Shown here piece after piece: positions 47,991 through 57,201 of a stretch of 64,000 nt of DNA; within the stretch, counting starts at the first letter, position 1; each line of letters starts with the position of its first letter. Below the pieces are notes generated by a model. The model was given only the letters and a program-made list of their open reading frames with translations, was not told the DNA's origin and ran no database searches. The stretch is from Cristatella mucedo (taxonomy: Eukaryota; Bryozoa; Phylactolaemata; Cristatellidae): NCBI GenBank assembly GCA_009760855.2, contig WPIO01000084.1, positions 1,329,001-1,393,000 of the forward strand, in the 5' to 3' direction. The position numbers and the translations under genes are program-made.

Positions 47991-49134
47991 GTAGTTTTGA
48001 AAGCAGCTTAATACTCAATAAAGCTCCTCCACTGCTGTGTAAATGATGCTTTTGAACTAGCTACCTTTTCTTTTACTTTTTTACATTTAGAGCCACTCTC
48101 TATGCCCGATGGCGCCTCCCTGACAGTTTAGTAGCCTCCGTGGGAGGCTGGTGGGGCAATCCGGGCATTCTGATGTGAGCTAAAGGTGGCACAAGCTCCT
48201 GGAGGTTGCATGAGCCGCTTCCGGGTCGACCTAGCCCACCGACTGCTGGCCTGGAGTGCCATTCTGCTGCAGCTGTATGCAAAGCTATGCCGCTTGCGCT
48301 CTGATTCCAACTGACTTCCTCCAATCTAGTCCAACTTGCTGCCTTTAGAGGCACAAGAAGCCATCTCTCTATAATTGGCTGACGTCATTCACGGATTTAG
48401 TCGGGCCACTGAACGGCACTTCAAGAAGCATAGGTATCGGGAGAGCACTCGATGGCCGGGGCAGTGGTTGAGAGGCACAAGAGCCACTGGATACGATTCT
48501 ACCAGTGTCCGTGCTAAGGCTGCTGGGAAGCTGCGATGGTTTCTGTGGGCAGCACTCTGGCTTCTGTGCTGTGCTGTGCCGTGTGCCATGCTGAGACCTG
48601 CTGCGTCGTGCACATCACTTTTGAACATTAAACAAACTTCTAGATCCTGCTGGGTTTGGACCGGTGCAGCATATCAGCAATGCCCAAAGGCAGATTCAAT
48701 CATGTCGTGCCGGAAATTAGTTTATTCGGTCATTAAAAAGGCCATTGCTATTCTAGGGATCGACATATCACTTTGGTTCTTTGCTGACCAGGTTCTAATT
48801 GCAGTGTTCTCTAGCAGACCTCCGGGCTCCGAGCGCTTTATTTGGATGTACTAGCGAACCTTTTTTTTAACTTAATAGCAGCAGTGACGACAACATAAGT
48901 GGCTTGCACATGCTACACTTGCTTCCAAGCAAACTGCGCCTATTTTTTTTATTTTCAGGCAAACTGTTTCTAACATAGCTGATGCACACTCGGACGCATT
49001 TTGTGTGCACGGATAGCTTTAGGTAGCCCTTTGCCGGAGGCGGATTGCTGTGCATGTGCAGAGACTCTGCGATTCCTCCGATCTCGCTGTGCGGGCCTTT
49101 TCTCCATCACTTCATCGTGTCCTTTTCTCCACAG
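47991..49134 (+). other. last intron of the giant gene, with one hydrophobic open frame
   Basis: No repeat recognised. A + strand frame (48375-48854) carries a predicted membrane segment but lacks a phase-compatible good acceptor. Confidence 0.4.
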
Positions 49135-49317
49135 GTGGACATCGGCTTGTCAGCATCGACAAGGAGTCGTCAAGGCCGGCCCGAGCACGTCTCCACAGAG
49201 GAATTGGACTCGCGAGACGCCTACGATGGCGCCAAGGGTCCTTCGCCAAAGGACAAGGCGAAAAAGAAGTCCTTCAAGCATAGGCTAATGAAGTTTTTTG
49301 GAAGAAAGAAAAAATGA
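49135..49317 (+). CDS. giant gene terminal exon E40 (polybasic C-terminus)
   Basis: 61 codons including TGA. Acceptor CTTTTCTCCACAG|GTGGAC is excellent and phase 0 matches E39. Peptide VDIGLSASTRSRQGRPEHVS, then EELDSRDAYDGAKGPSPKDK and a tail with KKKSFKHRLMKFFGRKKK. The tail mixes Lys/Arg with Phe/Leu/Met, as in MARCKS-type membrane or calmodulin-binding segments. No AATAAA clearly assignable just downstream. Confidence 0.8.
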   Translation: MDIGLSASTRSRQGRPEHVSTEELDSRDAYDGAKGPSPKDKAKKKSFKHRLMKFFGRKKK

Positions 49318-49611
49318 CCCTACTTTGCGCAGGCGTTGCTCCACCCTTGTGTACTCTCTGCGCAGTCCTTGATAGCTAGGCACTTCCATCAGTTGGGTTA
49401 GCCATTCCCCTTTGAAGTGCTGCAGATGTTCATAGTGCTACAGCTGCAATGCAGCAGTTTTAGTCACACCGAATATACATCGTTTTCGAATGTCTTACTC
49501 AAGCTTTTGCTAAATGTCAACGGTCGCACGAGTGCAACAGCACTACTCGTGTGCAGTTGTGATCACACACATCGTGGTCCTGTGCATTCTTTGAAGGCAT
49601 CCATCACACAG

Positions 49612-49669
<58 letters not shown>

Positions 49670-49670
49670 G
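49612..49670. repeat. (AC)n microsatellite
   Basis: About 56 bp of AC with degenerate AC-rich flanks to 49715. Confidence 0.95.
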
Positions 49671-49872
49671 CACATACACAAGTACACATGCACTCACACA
49701 CACAGGCACACACAAGCTTCTTCTCCTCGGAGGTTGAGTGGCACCAGGCCTTGCATCTGGCCTGCTGCCACCGGAGCTAGGAGAGCTCTGCTACCAAAGA
49801 ACCGATGGGCAGCCGATCCAGCAGGCAAGTGCTTAGCTGTCAGCTAAAGAGAAGCTGAGCAGCATGCACGCG

Positions 49873-49874
<2 letters not shown>

Positions 49875-49937
<63 letters not shown>
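49875..49937. repeat. (CT)n microsatellite
   Basis: About 62 bp, 40 bp before a LINE family A tail. Confidence 0.95.
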
Positions 49938-49940
<3 letters not shown>

Positions 49941-49964
49941 CCTAGTCCTGTGACCATTACGATG

Positions 49965-50330
49965 GTAATAATATCATTAATACTTTTGTATAGCACCCTC
50001 AGAGAACTGAATCTCTCTCTAGACATATAAAAAGTTACCAAATATTTGGTGGAAACATACGCAAGCACCAGGCACGAGCAAGTAAGCAGGTACATGCACA
50101 CGAAGGACGGATGACAATGACCCACCAAATGCTGTAATGAAAAGGTGCATTTTAAGCTTTTTTTAAATGCCGTTATGTCAGGGGACGTTGTGACATGCGT
50201 CCATAGTGAGTTCCAGGCTTTGGGAGCATACGAACTAAAGGCACGGTCTCCAACGGTTTTGAGGTTCGTATGAGGTATAGCTAAGCGATTCGAGACAGAA
50301 CAGCAGGTTGTACTATTCTTATGTATGTAT
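49965..50330 (-). mobile_element. LINE family A 3' end
   Basis: Reverse frame reads LAIPHTNLKTVGDRAFSSYA, PKAWNSLWT, TTSPDITAFKKSLK; ends at gcaccctcagagaactgaat and a short AAT run. Confidence 0.75.
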
Positions 50331-50644
50331 GTTGTGCGATTCTTATGTTTGATCACTTCGTTTAAAGCCAACCTCTTAGATCTGTGGGTTAGACTGCCTC
50401 CAAAAGTTTCTACACACCTGGCCCATCACTCTGAGTTTGGTGTTTGCTAATGCCTGTTCTTGAGTAAGGCATTATTATGCTATACTTGCTATACTATTTA
50501 TTAAATTGTAACAATCTGCCAGTGCAATTTCTACCTTATTCACAGTTTGCTTACTTTGGCTTGGTGAGTCTTTGCCTACAACCGAGTCAGTGACTCTGAA
50601 AACAAATGGGTATTGTGATCACGTGACGGTTTGTCGTCGTCTTC

Positions 50645-50680
50645 TCCTTCTCCTCCTCCTCCTCCTCCTCCCCCTCTAGG
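50645..50680. repeat. CTC/CTT trinucleotide tract
   Basis: cttctcctcctcctcctcct-type polypyrimidine run. Confidence 0.8.
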
Positions 50681-50894
50681 AGGTCATCCAGCAGAACCTA
50701 TTTTGACCTGTTTCGCCACCGACGATGCATAGGCTAATGATGAGTTAAGGTACCCAGATGTGTTTTTGACCTGTTGGGGGCTAGGCCGTGCCATTGTGAT
50801 GCTTGGTACCAGACCAGAACATGCTGCCAGTTTTGAAGCTTTTTGAAGGTACAAGACTGGTTTTGATGCCACTCCACTGACATGGCAATTCAAA

Positions 50895-51060
50895 GCGAGA
50901 AATCGCGAAGCAGCTGAAGACTTCACTAAGCATTGTTTGGGCCACTATTAGGAAGCATCTGGGTTATGGTGGTAAAGAGGTGCTGCCCCTCTAGGGTCGC
51001 CCTCGAGTCCAAGGGAGGACCAACTCCCGAAAAGCATGACTCTGAAGGACATATTAAAAT
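50895..51060 (+). pseudogene. Tc1/mariner-type transposase N-terminal remnant
   Basis: Frame reads REIAKQLKTSLSIVWATIRK, HLGYGGKEVLPL, stop, then GRPRVQ. A helix-turn-helix followed by a GRPR-type motif is characteristic of the Tc1/mariner DNA-binding region. In-frame stop, no catalytic domain, no TIRs recognised. Confidence 0.6.
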
Positions 51061-51104
51061 GCATTGTTTGTCTCTACCAAGCTGTGGAAGCAAGTTCAAC
51101 AGTC

Positions 51105-51530
51105 AATGACCTGCAGAGCTAAAGCTTCTGTCCCCTACGGTCTTTAAGCAGAAGAATGGAACAGATAATGTATCGTCAATGCAGGACCTGAGGGCGAAAA
51201 GAGGCTGAAACTGGTGCTGCAGTTCAGCTAGGTACAGAGGAGCTAAGCCGTGGTGGGTCTTGTGGGTCAGCGTAAGAACTTTGCTCTGTATCCGTTGATC
51301 AACCAGCAGCCATCCTAGCTCTTTTAGCAAAGGAGGCACGTGGTCATACCTCTGGGACTTGAAAACTAGCCTTGCAGCTATATTCATAGCCATTTGCAGT
51401 GGCCTAGTTTCTTTTTTTGGTAGCCCAGCCAAGAGGGAATTACAATAATCAAGCCGAGACAAAACTAATGAGCTAGTTAGCCAAGCCGAAGTCCAATAGA
51501 ACATCTGCGGTACGAAGTCGACCGTGTCCT
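51105..51530 (-). mobile_element. LINE family B RT C-terminus
   Basis: Reverse frame of 133 codons: SSLVLSRLDYCNSLLAGLPK, MNIAARLVFKSQRYDHVPPL, LAPLYLAELQHQ, VGDRSFSSAGH. Close to the 7570 copy. Confidence 0.85.
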
Positions 51531-52204
51531 TAAGGTTCAGAGTTCTCTGGCGTATGAAATCAAATTAGTTGTTTGAGGTTTTGAAGGATTGCTGGGCGTC
51601 AATTCCCCCAGAAACTCGCCGGAAGCTAGTTGAGCCAATTCCGGGGCAATTTGATAAATATATCAAAAATCGTAGTGCCTCGACAAGTTATTGATTGTAC
51701 CAAATAAATTACGCATAATTCTTGGCGTATTTGTTAGATTTGTGGATAATAAAACTGGTGTGGAGTTAGATCTGGTATGGCTTTGAATCTTGTGTGTGTT
51801 TAAGTAAAATAATGTGGTTGTAGCAGGCCCATAGAAACTTTTGGAGGGCAGTTGTATATCACCCTCTTGCCACCCTCTAAATTTGTAGTAGGACGAAAAC
51901 TAAACCTGGTTGTACAAAAACAGGTAGCCATCATTAAATTCGAGTCGTGTGACCTTCGGAGCACGCTTTCCAGGGAGCCACCGTCTGACTGGAAAAATGG
52001 TGTCCAGGGATTCTACGGCCTTGGCTGCCTTTGTTGTTACACCGACAGCCCCAGTCGCCTTCACTCACCTTCTGATAGACATGCACATTAGTTTTTCTGA
52101 TAAAAGAATCGAGATGTGAAAACTCTACACGAGTACCTGACAAATGCTGCTCTGTAGACGATCGGTTTGAAGCACCTTACCATTACCCCTCCCAATATGA
52201 AAAA

Positions 52205-52372
52205 AAATACTAGCTGATTTAAAAGCCTCTTTTGTATAGCAACAGAAGCCTTTACGGCTATCACCACCACTTGCAGCAGCGATAAAGGATCTCCCACTGC
52301 AGGATTTCAACCCACGATCTCGGAATCACTGCTCACTGAAACCTTATCACCTGCCGGTGCCCGATTGTCAAC
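52205..52372 (-). mobile_element. SINE family 1 (reverse)
   Basis: gctgatttaaaagcctcttt, ggctatcaccaccac, gataaaggatctcccactgc, then box B reversed. Confidence 0.75.
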
Positions 52373-52389
52373 GGTCAGCAGCAGTTCTG

Positions 52390-53400
52390 CTTATCCAGGC
52401 CAGTGCACCCACTTCTTCAAGTCCGTCTGCTGGAGATGTATAGTGCATTCATGCCTCGTGCCTCTTCAAGCAGCAGCAGCATCATATTTGCATCGACTCC
52501 TAACTTACTAGTCATGGCCAAAGCAAGAGTGACTCGAACACTGGAAAGCTTACCTAATGCTCAACGTATCTCCTCTAGAATGTGCATGAAGTCTAGGTTT
52601 CCTGTTTCAAAGTGACCTTTCACTAGACGACTCAATCAACACCACGGTCAAGTCTGATTACTTTGAGCTACACAACATTTCTCAAATTCGGGCCTGCTTA
52701 GACAGATATACTACATCCTAATTAGCCCATGAATTTGTGACAACTCGGTTCGACTTGTCTGCCAGCCTGTGCAATCAGGCACGTACAGTTAGTGCAAAAC
52801 TCTGCAGCTAGGCTTGTCTGTCGTAAGCATCACAGTTGCCGCATCACACTACTTCTTGCCGACCTGCACTGGCTCCCAGTCAAGCAACGCATCGACTTCA
52901 AGGTTTTGTCACTCACTATTAGATCCCTCCGTTCTTTGGCTCTTGCCTACCTATCAGATTTACTGCCCCACCAAGCTAAGCATCGTACCACCCGCTTTTC
53001 GAAATCTAACTGTTTACCTCATGGAAACCTCAAATCCTTTGGAGACCATGCCTTAAGCTCGCATGCTCCCAAAGCCTGGAACTCGCTTCGGACTTGCACC
53101 ATGACATCCCCTGACTTGACGACATTTAAAGAAAAGCAAAAAGCATCTATTTATCGCTGCATTTACTGGGCCCCTGTGATTCGACTTACAGTGCTTATGC
53201 ATGCTGACGCTGTGCATGGTGCCACTAACCATATTTACATGCTGACCCTGCTCGTGACATCTCTCACCACGCTATGCTTGTTGCCATTGAGCATGCTATC
53301 ACTAACCATTCGATCATGCTTGATTGGCAGCAAATGTAAAGTGCTTAGAGAGAGATCAAGTTTTCCGAGGGTGCTATAAAAATCTATTATTATTATTGTA
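52390..53400 (+). mobile_element. LINE family A, RT 3' portion
   Basis: LLVMAKARVTRTLESL-like start, frame 52792-53379 with QNSAARLVCRKHHSCRITLL, HWLPVKQRIDFKVLSLTIRS and LKSFGDHALSSHAPKAWNSL, then the 3' tail and ATT run at about 53396. Confidence 0.85.
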
Positions 53401-53430
53401 AAGAGGATTGGCTTTTGCTTTGTCTTTTTT

Positions 53431-53513
53431 GCCGTGGATACGACCGCGGCTAATCAGGCATGTCATATATGTGCCGTGGATACGACAGTTGCCAATCAAG
53501 CAAGCATGTCATA
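53431..53513. repeat. tandem duplication, about 43-bp period
   Basis: gccgtggatacgac ... catgtcatata repeated twice with changes. Confidence 0.8.
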
Positions 53514-53631
53514 TACTGGTGACGATTGCAAGGAAGTACTTGGAGGAGGGGTTGGGACCGAGCACCACACTCAGTCGGGAAACCTCAGCGAAGGTGTAAC
53601 ATAAAAAAAAATCGCTTGATGGCCATTCACG

Positions 53632-53886
53632 TTTATTTCGTTAAGACTGTCAATATAAATATGGATGTGTTATAACTACCAGCGGTTTTAATAAAAGGTC
53701 ACGGGCACCAATGGTGTTCAGTGGACGGACGAAATTAGGGCCTTGCAAAGATTCATGTTGGTAAAGTTCAAGTAATGTAGCCAGTTGCATTACTTTAACC
53801 AAGACAAGGCAGCTGACGATAGCCATCACGAACAACAGTGGCTTCATTAAAAAAACAGATAAAGATTAGTTTTGCCTTTTCAGATT
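53632..53886 (-). promoter_or_regulatory. CPEB gene 3' UTR with CPE-like motifs and AAUAAA
   Basis: On the sense (-) strand after the TAG: UUUUAAU at 53852-53846, UUUUAU at 53696-53691, and AAUAAA at 53637-53632, about 53 nt after the second motif. These match the cytoplasmic polyadenylation element consensus (U4-5 A1-2 U) and spacing in CPEB-regulated mRNAs. That this is the used polyA site is inferred. Confidence 0.55.
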
Positions 53887-54054
53887 CTAGAACAGCCTAA
53901 GTGGTTGATGCCGGGTTAGATCATCCGCAGAATGTACGATCAGCCAGTCGTCGTCGCAGTAGTAGCAAAAGCAGCACTCTGATCGGCAGAAATATCGTGC
54001 ATTTGCACCACAGATGGCACATGGCTCGCATTCCAAGTAAGGGTCGATTTGAAG
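53887..54054 (-). CDS. CPEB1: CPEB exon C10: ZZ-type zinc finger, stop
   Basis: 56 codons including TAG, phase 0 in, acceptor CACTGCAG|CTTCAA. Peptide LQIDPYLECEPCAICGANAR then YFCRSECCFCYYCDDDWLIV and HSADDLTRHQ. Cys spacing follows the CPEB ZZ finger, except that the position usually Cys two residues after YYC is Asp (CDDDW). The two distal His positions are kept. Confidence 0.9.
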   Translation of the reverse strand, partial: LQIDPYLECEPCAICGANARYFCRSECCFCYYCDDDWLIVHSADDLTRHQPLRLF

Positions 54055-54148
54055 CTGCAGTGAGAGCAAATGATGTCGACGTCGAGAAAGCCAAACGTTG
54101 TCGCATTGTCATTCTTCATCCAACTACTTGCTGATGACCTGCACTCAC

Positions 54149-54243
54149 CTTCTTGTTAAAATGCTCTGTCCTCACCTCGACGATGCCCGTAGCAACGGCT
54201 CGGAGGTAGCTCGACGGCTCGGAGAACGTCACTCGGCCAGCCC
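54149..54243 (-). CDS. CPEB1: CPEB exon C9: RRM2 second half
   Basis: 95 bp, phase 1 in and 0 out, ATCCAG|GGGCTG to AAG|GTGAGT. Carries RNP1 GAGRVTF, then SYLRAVATGIVEVRTEHF and NKK. Confidence 0.9.
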
Positions 54244-54354
54244 CTGGATGGACGAGTACAATCGTCGGTCGTTGAGTCAAGTGAATTGCATCACTGGAGG
54301 GGGGCAGAATCTCACGCATTGCCTGCCTTAACTCTGCCGCAATTTGCTGCATAC

Positions 54355-54562
54355 CTGTTGGGTATCTGAATTTGTCGGTGTCGATGACTGCCTCGGCCAC
54401 TGGCCCAAAAAGGTCCGACATGATGAGAGCCAAACCCCGGGCACCGAGCTGCCCGTGAATGTTGCCGACGAACGCTGTTCTGCACTTTGTCTGGTCATCA
54501 GAGCAGCATCGGTCAACATGGTAGTAGCGCTCATCGTCCAGAAGCCACGGTATTACTTCAAC
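54355..54562 (-). CDS. CPEB1: CPEB exon C8: inter-RRM linker and RRM2 first half
   Basis: 208 bp, phase 0 in and 1 out, CACGCAG|GTTGAA to AACAG|GTATGC. VEVIPWLLDDERYYHVDRCC is the linker; AFVGNIHGQLGARGLALIMS holds RNP2 (FVGNIH); DLFGPVAEAVIDTDKFRYPT is strongly CPEB-like. Confidence 0.92.
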
Positions 54563-54673
54563 CTGCGTGAATCATCTCTCTTTTCTCGGCTGCGAGCAGA
54601 AATCCTGGCTGCAAAAGAAAGCTGGGCCCCCTCTCCCCCCGAAGGCATTCTACATTGATCTTAGCGACCTTAC

Positions 54674-54798
54674 TTGTCTCTCCCTGAACTTGTGCCCTTG
54701 CAGAAGCAGGTAGTACTTTGGCATTCTGATGCTCGTGAAGCAGCTTTCTAGCAGTTTGACGACTGAATCCTGGGCGTCATAGATGGCGTAAACGTAAC
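54674..54798 (-). CDS. CPEB1: CPEB exon C7: RRM1 second half
   Basis: 125 bp, phase 1 in and 0 out, GTCCAG|GTTACG to CAA|GTAAGG. RNP1 is GYVYAIYD (the G codon is split by the intron), then SVVKLLESCFTSIRMPKYYL and LLQGHKFRERQ. Confidence 0.9.
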
Positions 54799-55014
54799 CT
54801 GGACGACAGCTACTCACAGTCGGCTAGGAACTTTAGTAAACGGCTGCATTAACGCACCTCACGTTGCCGAAAGATGGTATAATTAAAGAACGCTGTGATT
54901 CGGACATTAACATACCAAATGCCAGAAGACGAGACACGGAGCACGGAGTGTTTCGAAAAGACCACAAGAGCGCCACACATATATCATATATCAGGACAGC
55001 ACATCTGCTGCTAC

Positions 55015-55095
55015 CTTGTTTGCAGCATGCGCCTTTGCCCTGCGGCCACTCTACTTTGACCGGGCCAAACCGTTTCAGAATGCTTAGAAGCTGGC
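55015..55095 (-). CDS. CPEB1: CPEB exon C6: RRM1 helix 1 and strand 2
   Basis: 81 bp, phase 1 in and 1 out, TTCTAG|GCCAGC to AACAAG|GTAGCA. Peptide QLLSILKRFGPVKVEWPQGK then GACCKQ; RFGxxxVEWP is a CPEB1 hallmark. The basic insert before RNP1 is shorter than in vertebrate CPEB1. Confidence 0.9.
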
Positions 55096-55185
55096 CTAGA
55101 ATCACACAGCATTACGATTAGACATCGGCAGGCATCTGTAGCTGTAGGACGGCAGCATATCTACATGCAGGAGTTGCACACAAAC

Positions 55186-55406
55186 CTTCAGTGATGCTCT
55201 GCGGTATGCCGCCAATAAATAGCTTTCGAGAATAGGCTGACGATGGCATCACGCCCTGCCACGGATGCTGACGTGGAAGGACTCCACTCCAGTAAGCTGC
55301 CGGCTTGCTATACACTGAAATGGGCATGGGCTGAAGACTTTCAAAGGCAAAGCCTATCGGCCGGGCACCGGGCGCTCCGGGTGCTGACAACATAGCATCT
55401 AGGCTG
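55186..55406 (-). CDS. CPEB1: CPEB exon C5: linker and start of RRM1
   Basis: 221 bp, phase 2 in and 1 out, strong acceptor TTCCGTTTTGCAG|CAGCCT and donor GAAG|GTTTGT. Pro/Ser/Ala-rich [20 protein letters not shown], then [16 protein letters not shown] with RNP2 (LFIGGI). The preceding intron consists mostly of the CCCAG array. Confidence 0.9.
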
Positions 55407-55480
55407 CTGCAAAACGGAAGATAACGAGAGGGTGGGTGAGCTCTACTGGGCATCCCTCGTGTCTTCCCCTACCCTGCCCT

Positions 55481-55906
55481 GCCCAGCCCAGCCCAGCCCA
55501 GCCCAGCCCAGCCCAGCCCAGCCCAGCCCAGCCCAGCCCAGCCCAGCCCAGCCCAGCCCAGCCCAGCCCAGCCCAGCCCAGCCCAGCCCAGCCCAGCCCA
55601 GCCCAGCCCAGCCCAGCCCAGCCCAGCCCAGCCCAGCCCAGCCCAGCCCAGCCCAGCCCAGCCCAGCCCCCAGCCCAGCCCAGCCCAGCCCAGCCCAGCC
55701 CAGCCCAGCCCAGCCCAGCCCAGCCCAGCCCAGCCCAGCCCAGCCCAGCCCAGCCCAGCCCAGCCCAGCCCAGCCCCCAGCCCAGCCCAGCCCAGCCCAG
55801 CCCAGCCCAGCCCAGCCCAGCCCAGCCCAGCCCAGCCCAGCCCAGCCCAGCCCAGCCCAGCCCAGCCCAGCCCAGCCCAGCCCAGCCCAGCCCAGCCCAG
55901 CCCAGC
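55481..55906. repeat. (CCCAG)n pentanucleotide array, about 85 units
   Basis: Almost pure tandem repeat with two length variants (an extra CC) near 55668 and 55776. It lies in the CPEB C4-C5 intron; the transcribed (sense) strand carries (CTGGG)n. No stop codon is possible in any of six frames: - strand frames all read GLGWA, + strand frames AQPSP. Confidence 0.97.
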
Positions 55907-55938
55907 GTTCGTGCCTGGCAGCTGAGTGGCCACAAAAC

Positions 55939-56332
55939 CTGCCTGCAGTCATCTTATGCTGCCTAGCAGCACTCTCGACCTTGTCGAGCTCCTGCTGTCG
56001 AAGAAGCCAGATGAGTTGGTCGGCGTTAGGCTCCATCCTTTGAACCAGGTTTGACTGCTGTGTATCGTGCTTCTGCTGTTGCGCCAGTTGTGGCTGCTCT
56101 TTCTTGGACGGCTGCTGCTGCTGCTGGCCTCTCGGCTGCTGCTGCTGCTGCTGACCAACGTGTTGATGCAGCTGCCACAAGGAGCCATGCCTCCCGAAGT
56201 CTGAGTGCAGACCGAGCAGAGATCGTGTGTAGGGCAGCCGTGCCATCCGCATGCATCCACCATGAGGTGGGCAGGTGCCAGCAACTCGTGGATCGTCCTT
56301 GGCAGTAAAGTAAATCGATAAGTGTTGGACAG
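55939..56332 (-). CDS. CPEB1: CPEB exon C4: Gln-rich region
   Basis: 394 bp, phase 1 in and 2 out. Peptide includes [51 protein letters not shown] and [20 protein letters not shown]. Donor GGCAG|GTTTTG is weak but gives exact phase with C5. An acceptor at 56298 (phase 0) is an alternative to the one chosen at 56333. Confidence 0.7.
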
Positions 56333-56394
56333 CTCGGCAAACGAACACGAGGTGGGCAAAAAGCGCTAGCTTTGTAACAGCAGTGCATCGAGAC

Positions 56395-56449
56395 CATAGA
56401 CGGTCTCAGCAATGCCAGGAGGAAAGGGGAAACTTCCTGGGTCGAGTAG

Positions 56450-56480
<31 letters not shown>

Positions 56481-56575
56481 CCATCCGAGGCATGCGACTG
56501 TGCACTGGGCTTGTACCGGTGAAATGACCAGCAGCAACAGCTTGATGCCACAGGCGTGTGTTCTCGGAGCAACTG
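56395..56575 (-). CDS. CPEB1: CPEB exon C3: first poly-Gln run
   Basis: 181 bp, phase 0 in and 1 out. Acceptor CAATTTTCTAG|CAGTTG is good; donor TATG|GTCTCG is weak and leaves a 62-nt intron. Peptide SFHRYKPSAQSHASDG, nine Gln, then PLLDPGSFPFPPGIAETVY. Without splicing the frame meets a TAG at 56371-56369. Confidence 0.6.
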
Positions 56576-56716
56576 CTAGAAAATTGTGACTAAAAGTAAT
56601 GCCTACTGTTTGCAGAGTATGTAAGCAGACAGGCTTCTTCTTGCCAGATGATGGGCTGCCCTCGAGCCGAAGGCAACTCCTACAAAGTAGACATGTTCAA
56701 TTCATTGGGGTATTCA

Positions 56717-56719
<3 letters not shown>

Positions 56720-56791
<72 letters not shown>

Positions 56792-56860
56792 CTCTCCTCT
56801 CCTCTCTCCCTCTCTCCTTCCCTCTCTCTCCCTCTCTCTCTCTCTCTCTCTCACTCCCAT
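56720..56860. repeat. (CT)n with CTC/CTTCC degeneration
   Basis: About 65 bp pure CT, then imperfect pyrimidine repeats. In the CPEB intron upstream of C3; sense strand (AG)n. Confidence 0.9.
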
Positions 56861-57115
56861 TCTTACTCCTATTTTCACTCCCACCTCACTCCCATCCTCA
56901 CTCTCACTCTTGCTCACTAGCTCAATAGCTCACTCACTGAAGTGGTAAACATGGGTAGACTGGCGTGTAAAGTACTAAGAGAGAGAAGGCTGCCTAAGGA
57001 TTAAATGCATGACGGTAGGAATGAAGAAAATGAGTTCTATTGGACCTACCTCGGCTAGCAAACGTCATGGCTACCGGCACCGGCTGGTCGTCAGCTGCTC
57101 AGCCACTGTGATGAC

Positions 57116-57197
57116 CTGGTGCTGGCCACCCGAGTTCTGGGCTGCTTGTAGGAGAGGAGCAGCCATCGAAGGCATCTTTTTTGCCTCCGAGGGGAGA
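57116..57197 (-). CDS. candidate CPEB exon C2 (short alternative)
   Basis: 82 bp, phase 2 in and 0 out, which is exactly what C1-C3 require. Peptide LPSEAKKMPSMAAPLLQAAQ then NSGGQHQ, Gln/Ala-rich like its neighbours. Both splice sites (GGTAG, CAG|GTCATC) are weak. Competes with the array-spanning candidate. Confidence 0.3.
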
Positions 57198-57201
57198 CTA
57201 C

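Noticed and set aside
55432-56043. + strand AQPSP-repeat proteins
   Set aside because: Antisense reading of the CCCAG array; the pentamer cannot form stops in any frame.
56366-56572. Reading straight through the TAG between the two Gln-rich exons (recoding)
   Set aside because: The same-frame continuation lacks the second Gln runs, and a 62-nt intron removes the stop and restores the Gln frame; recoding is unnecessary.
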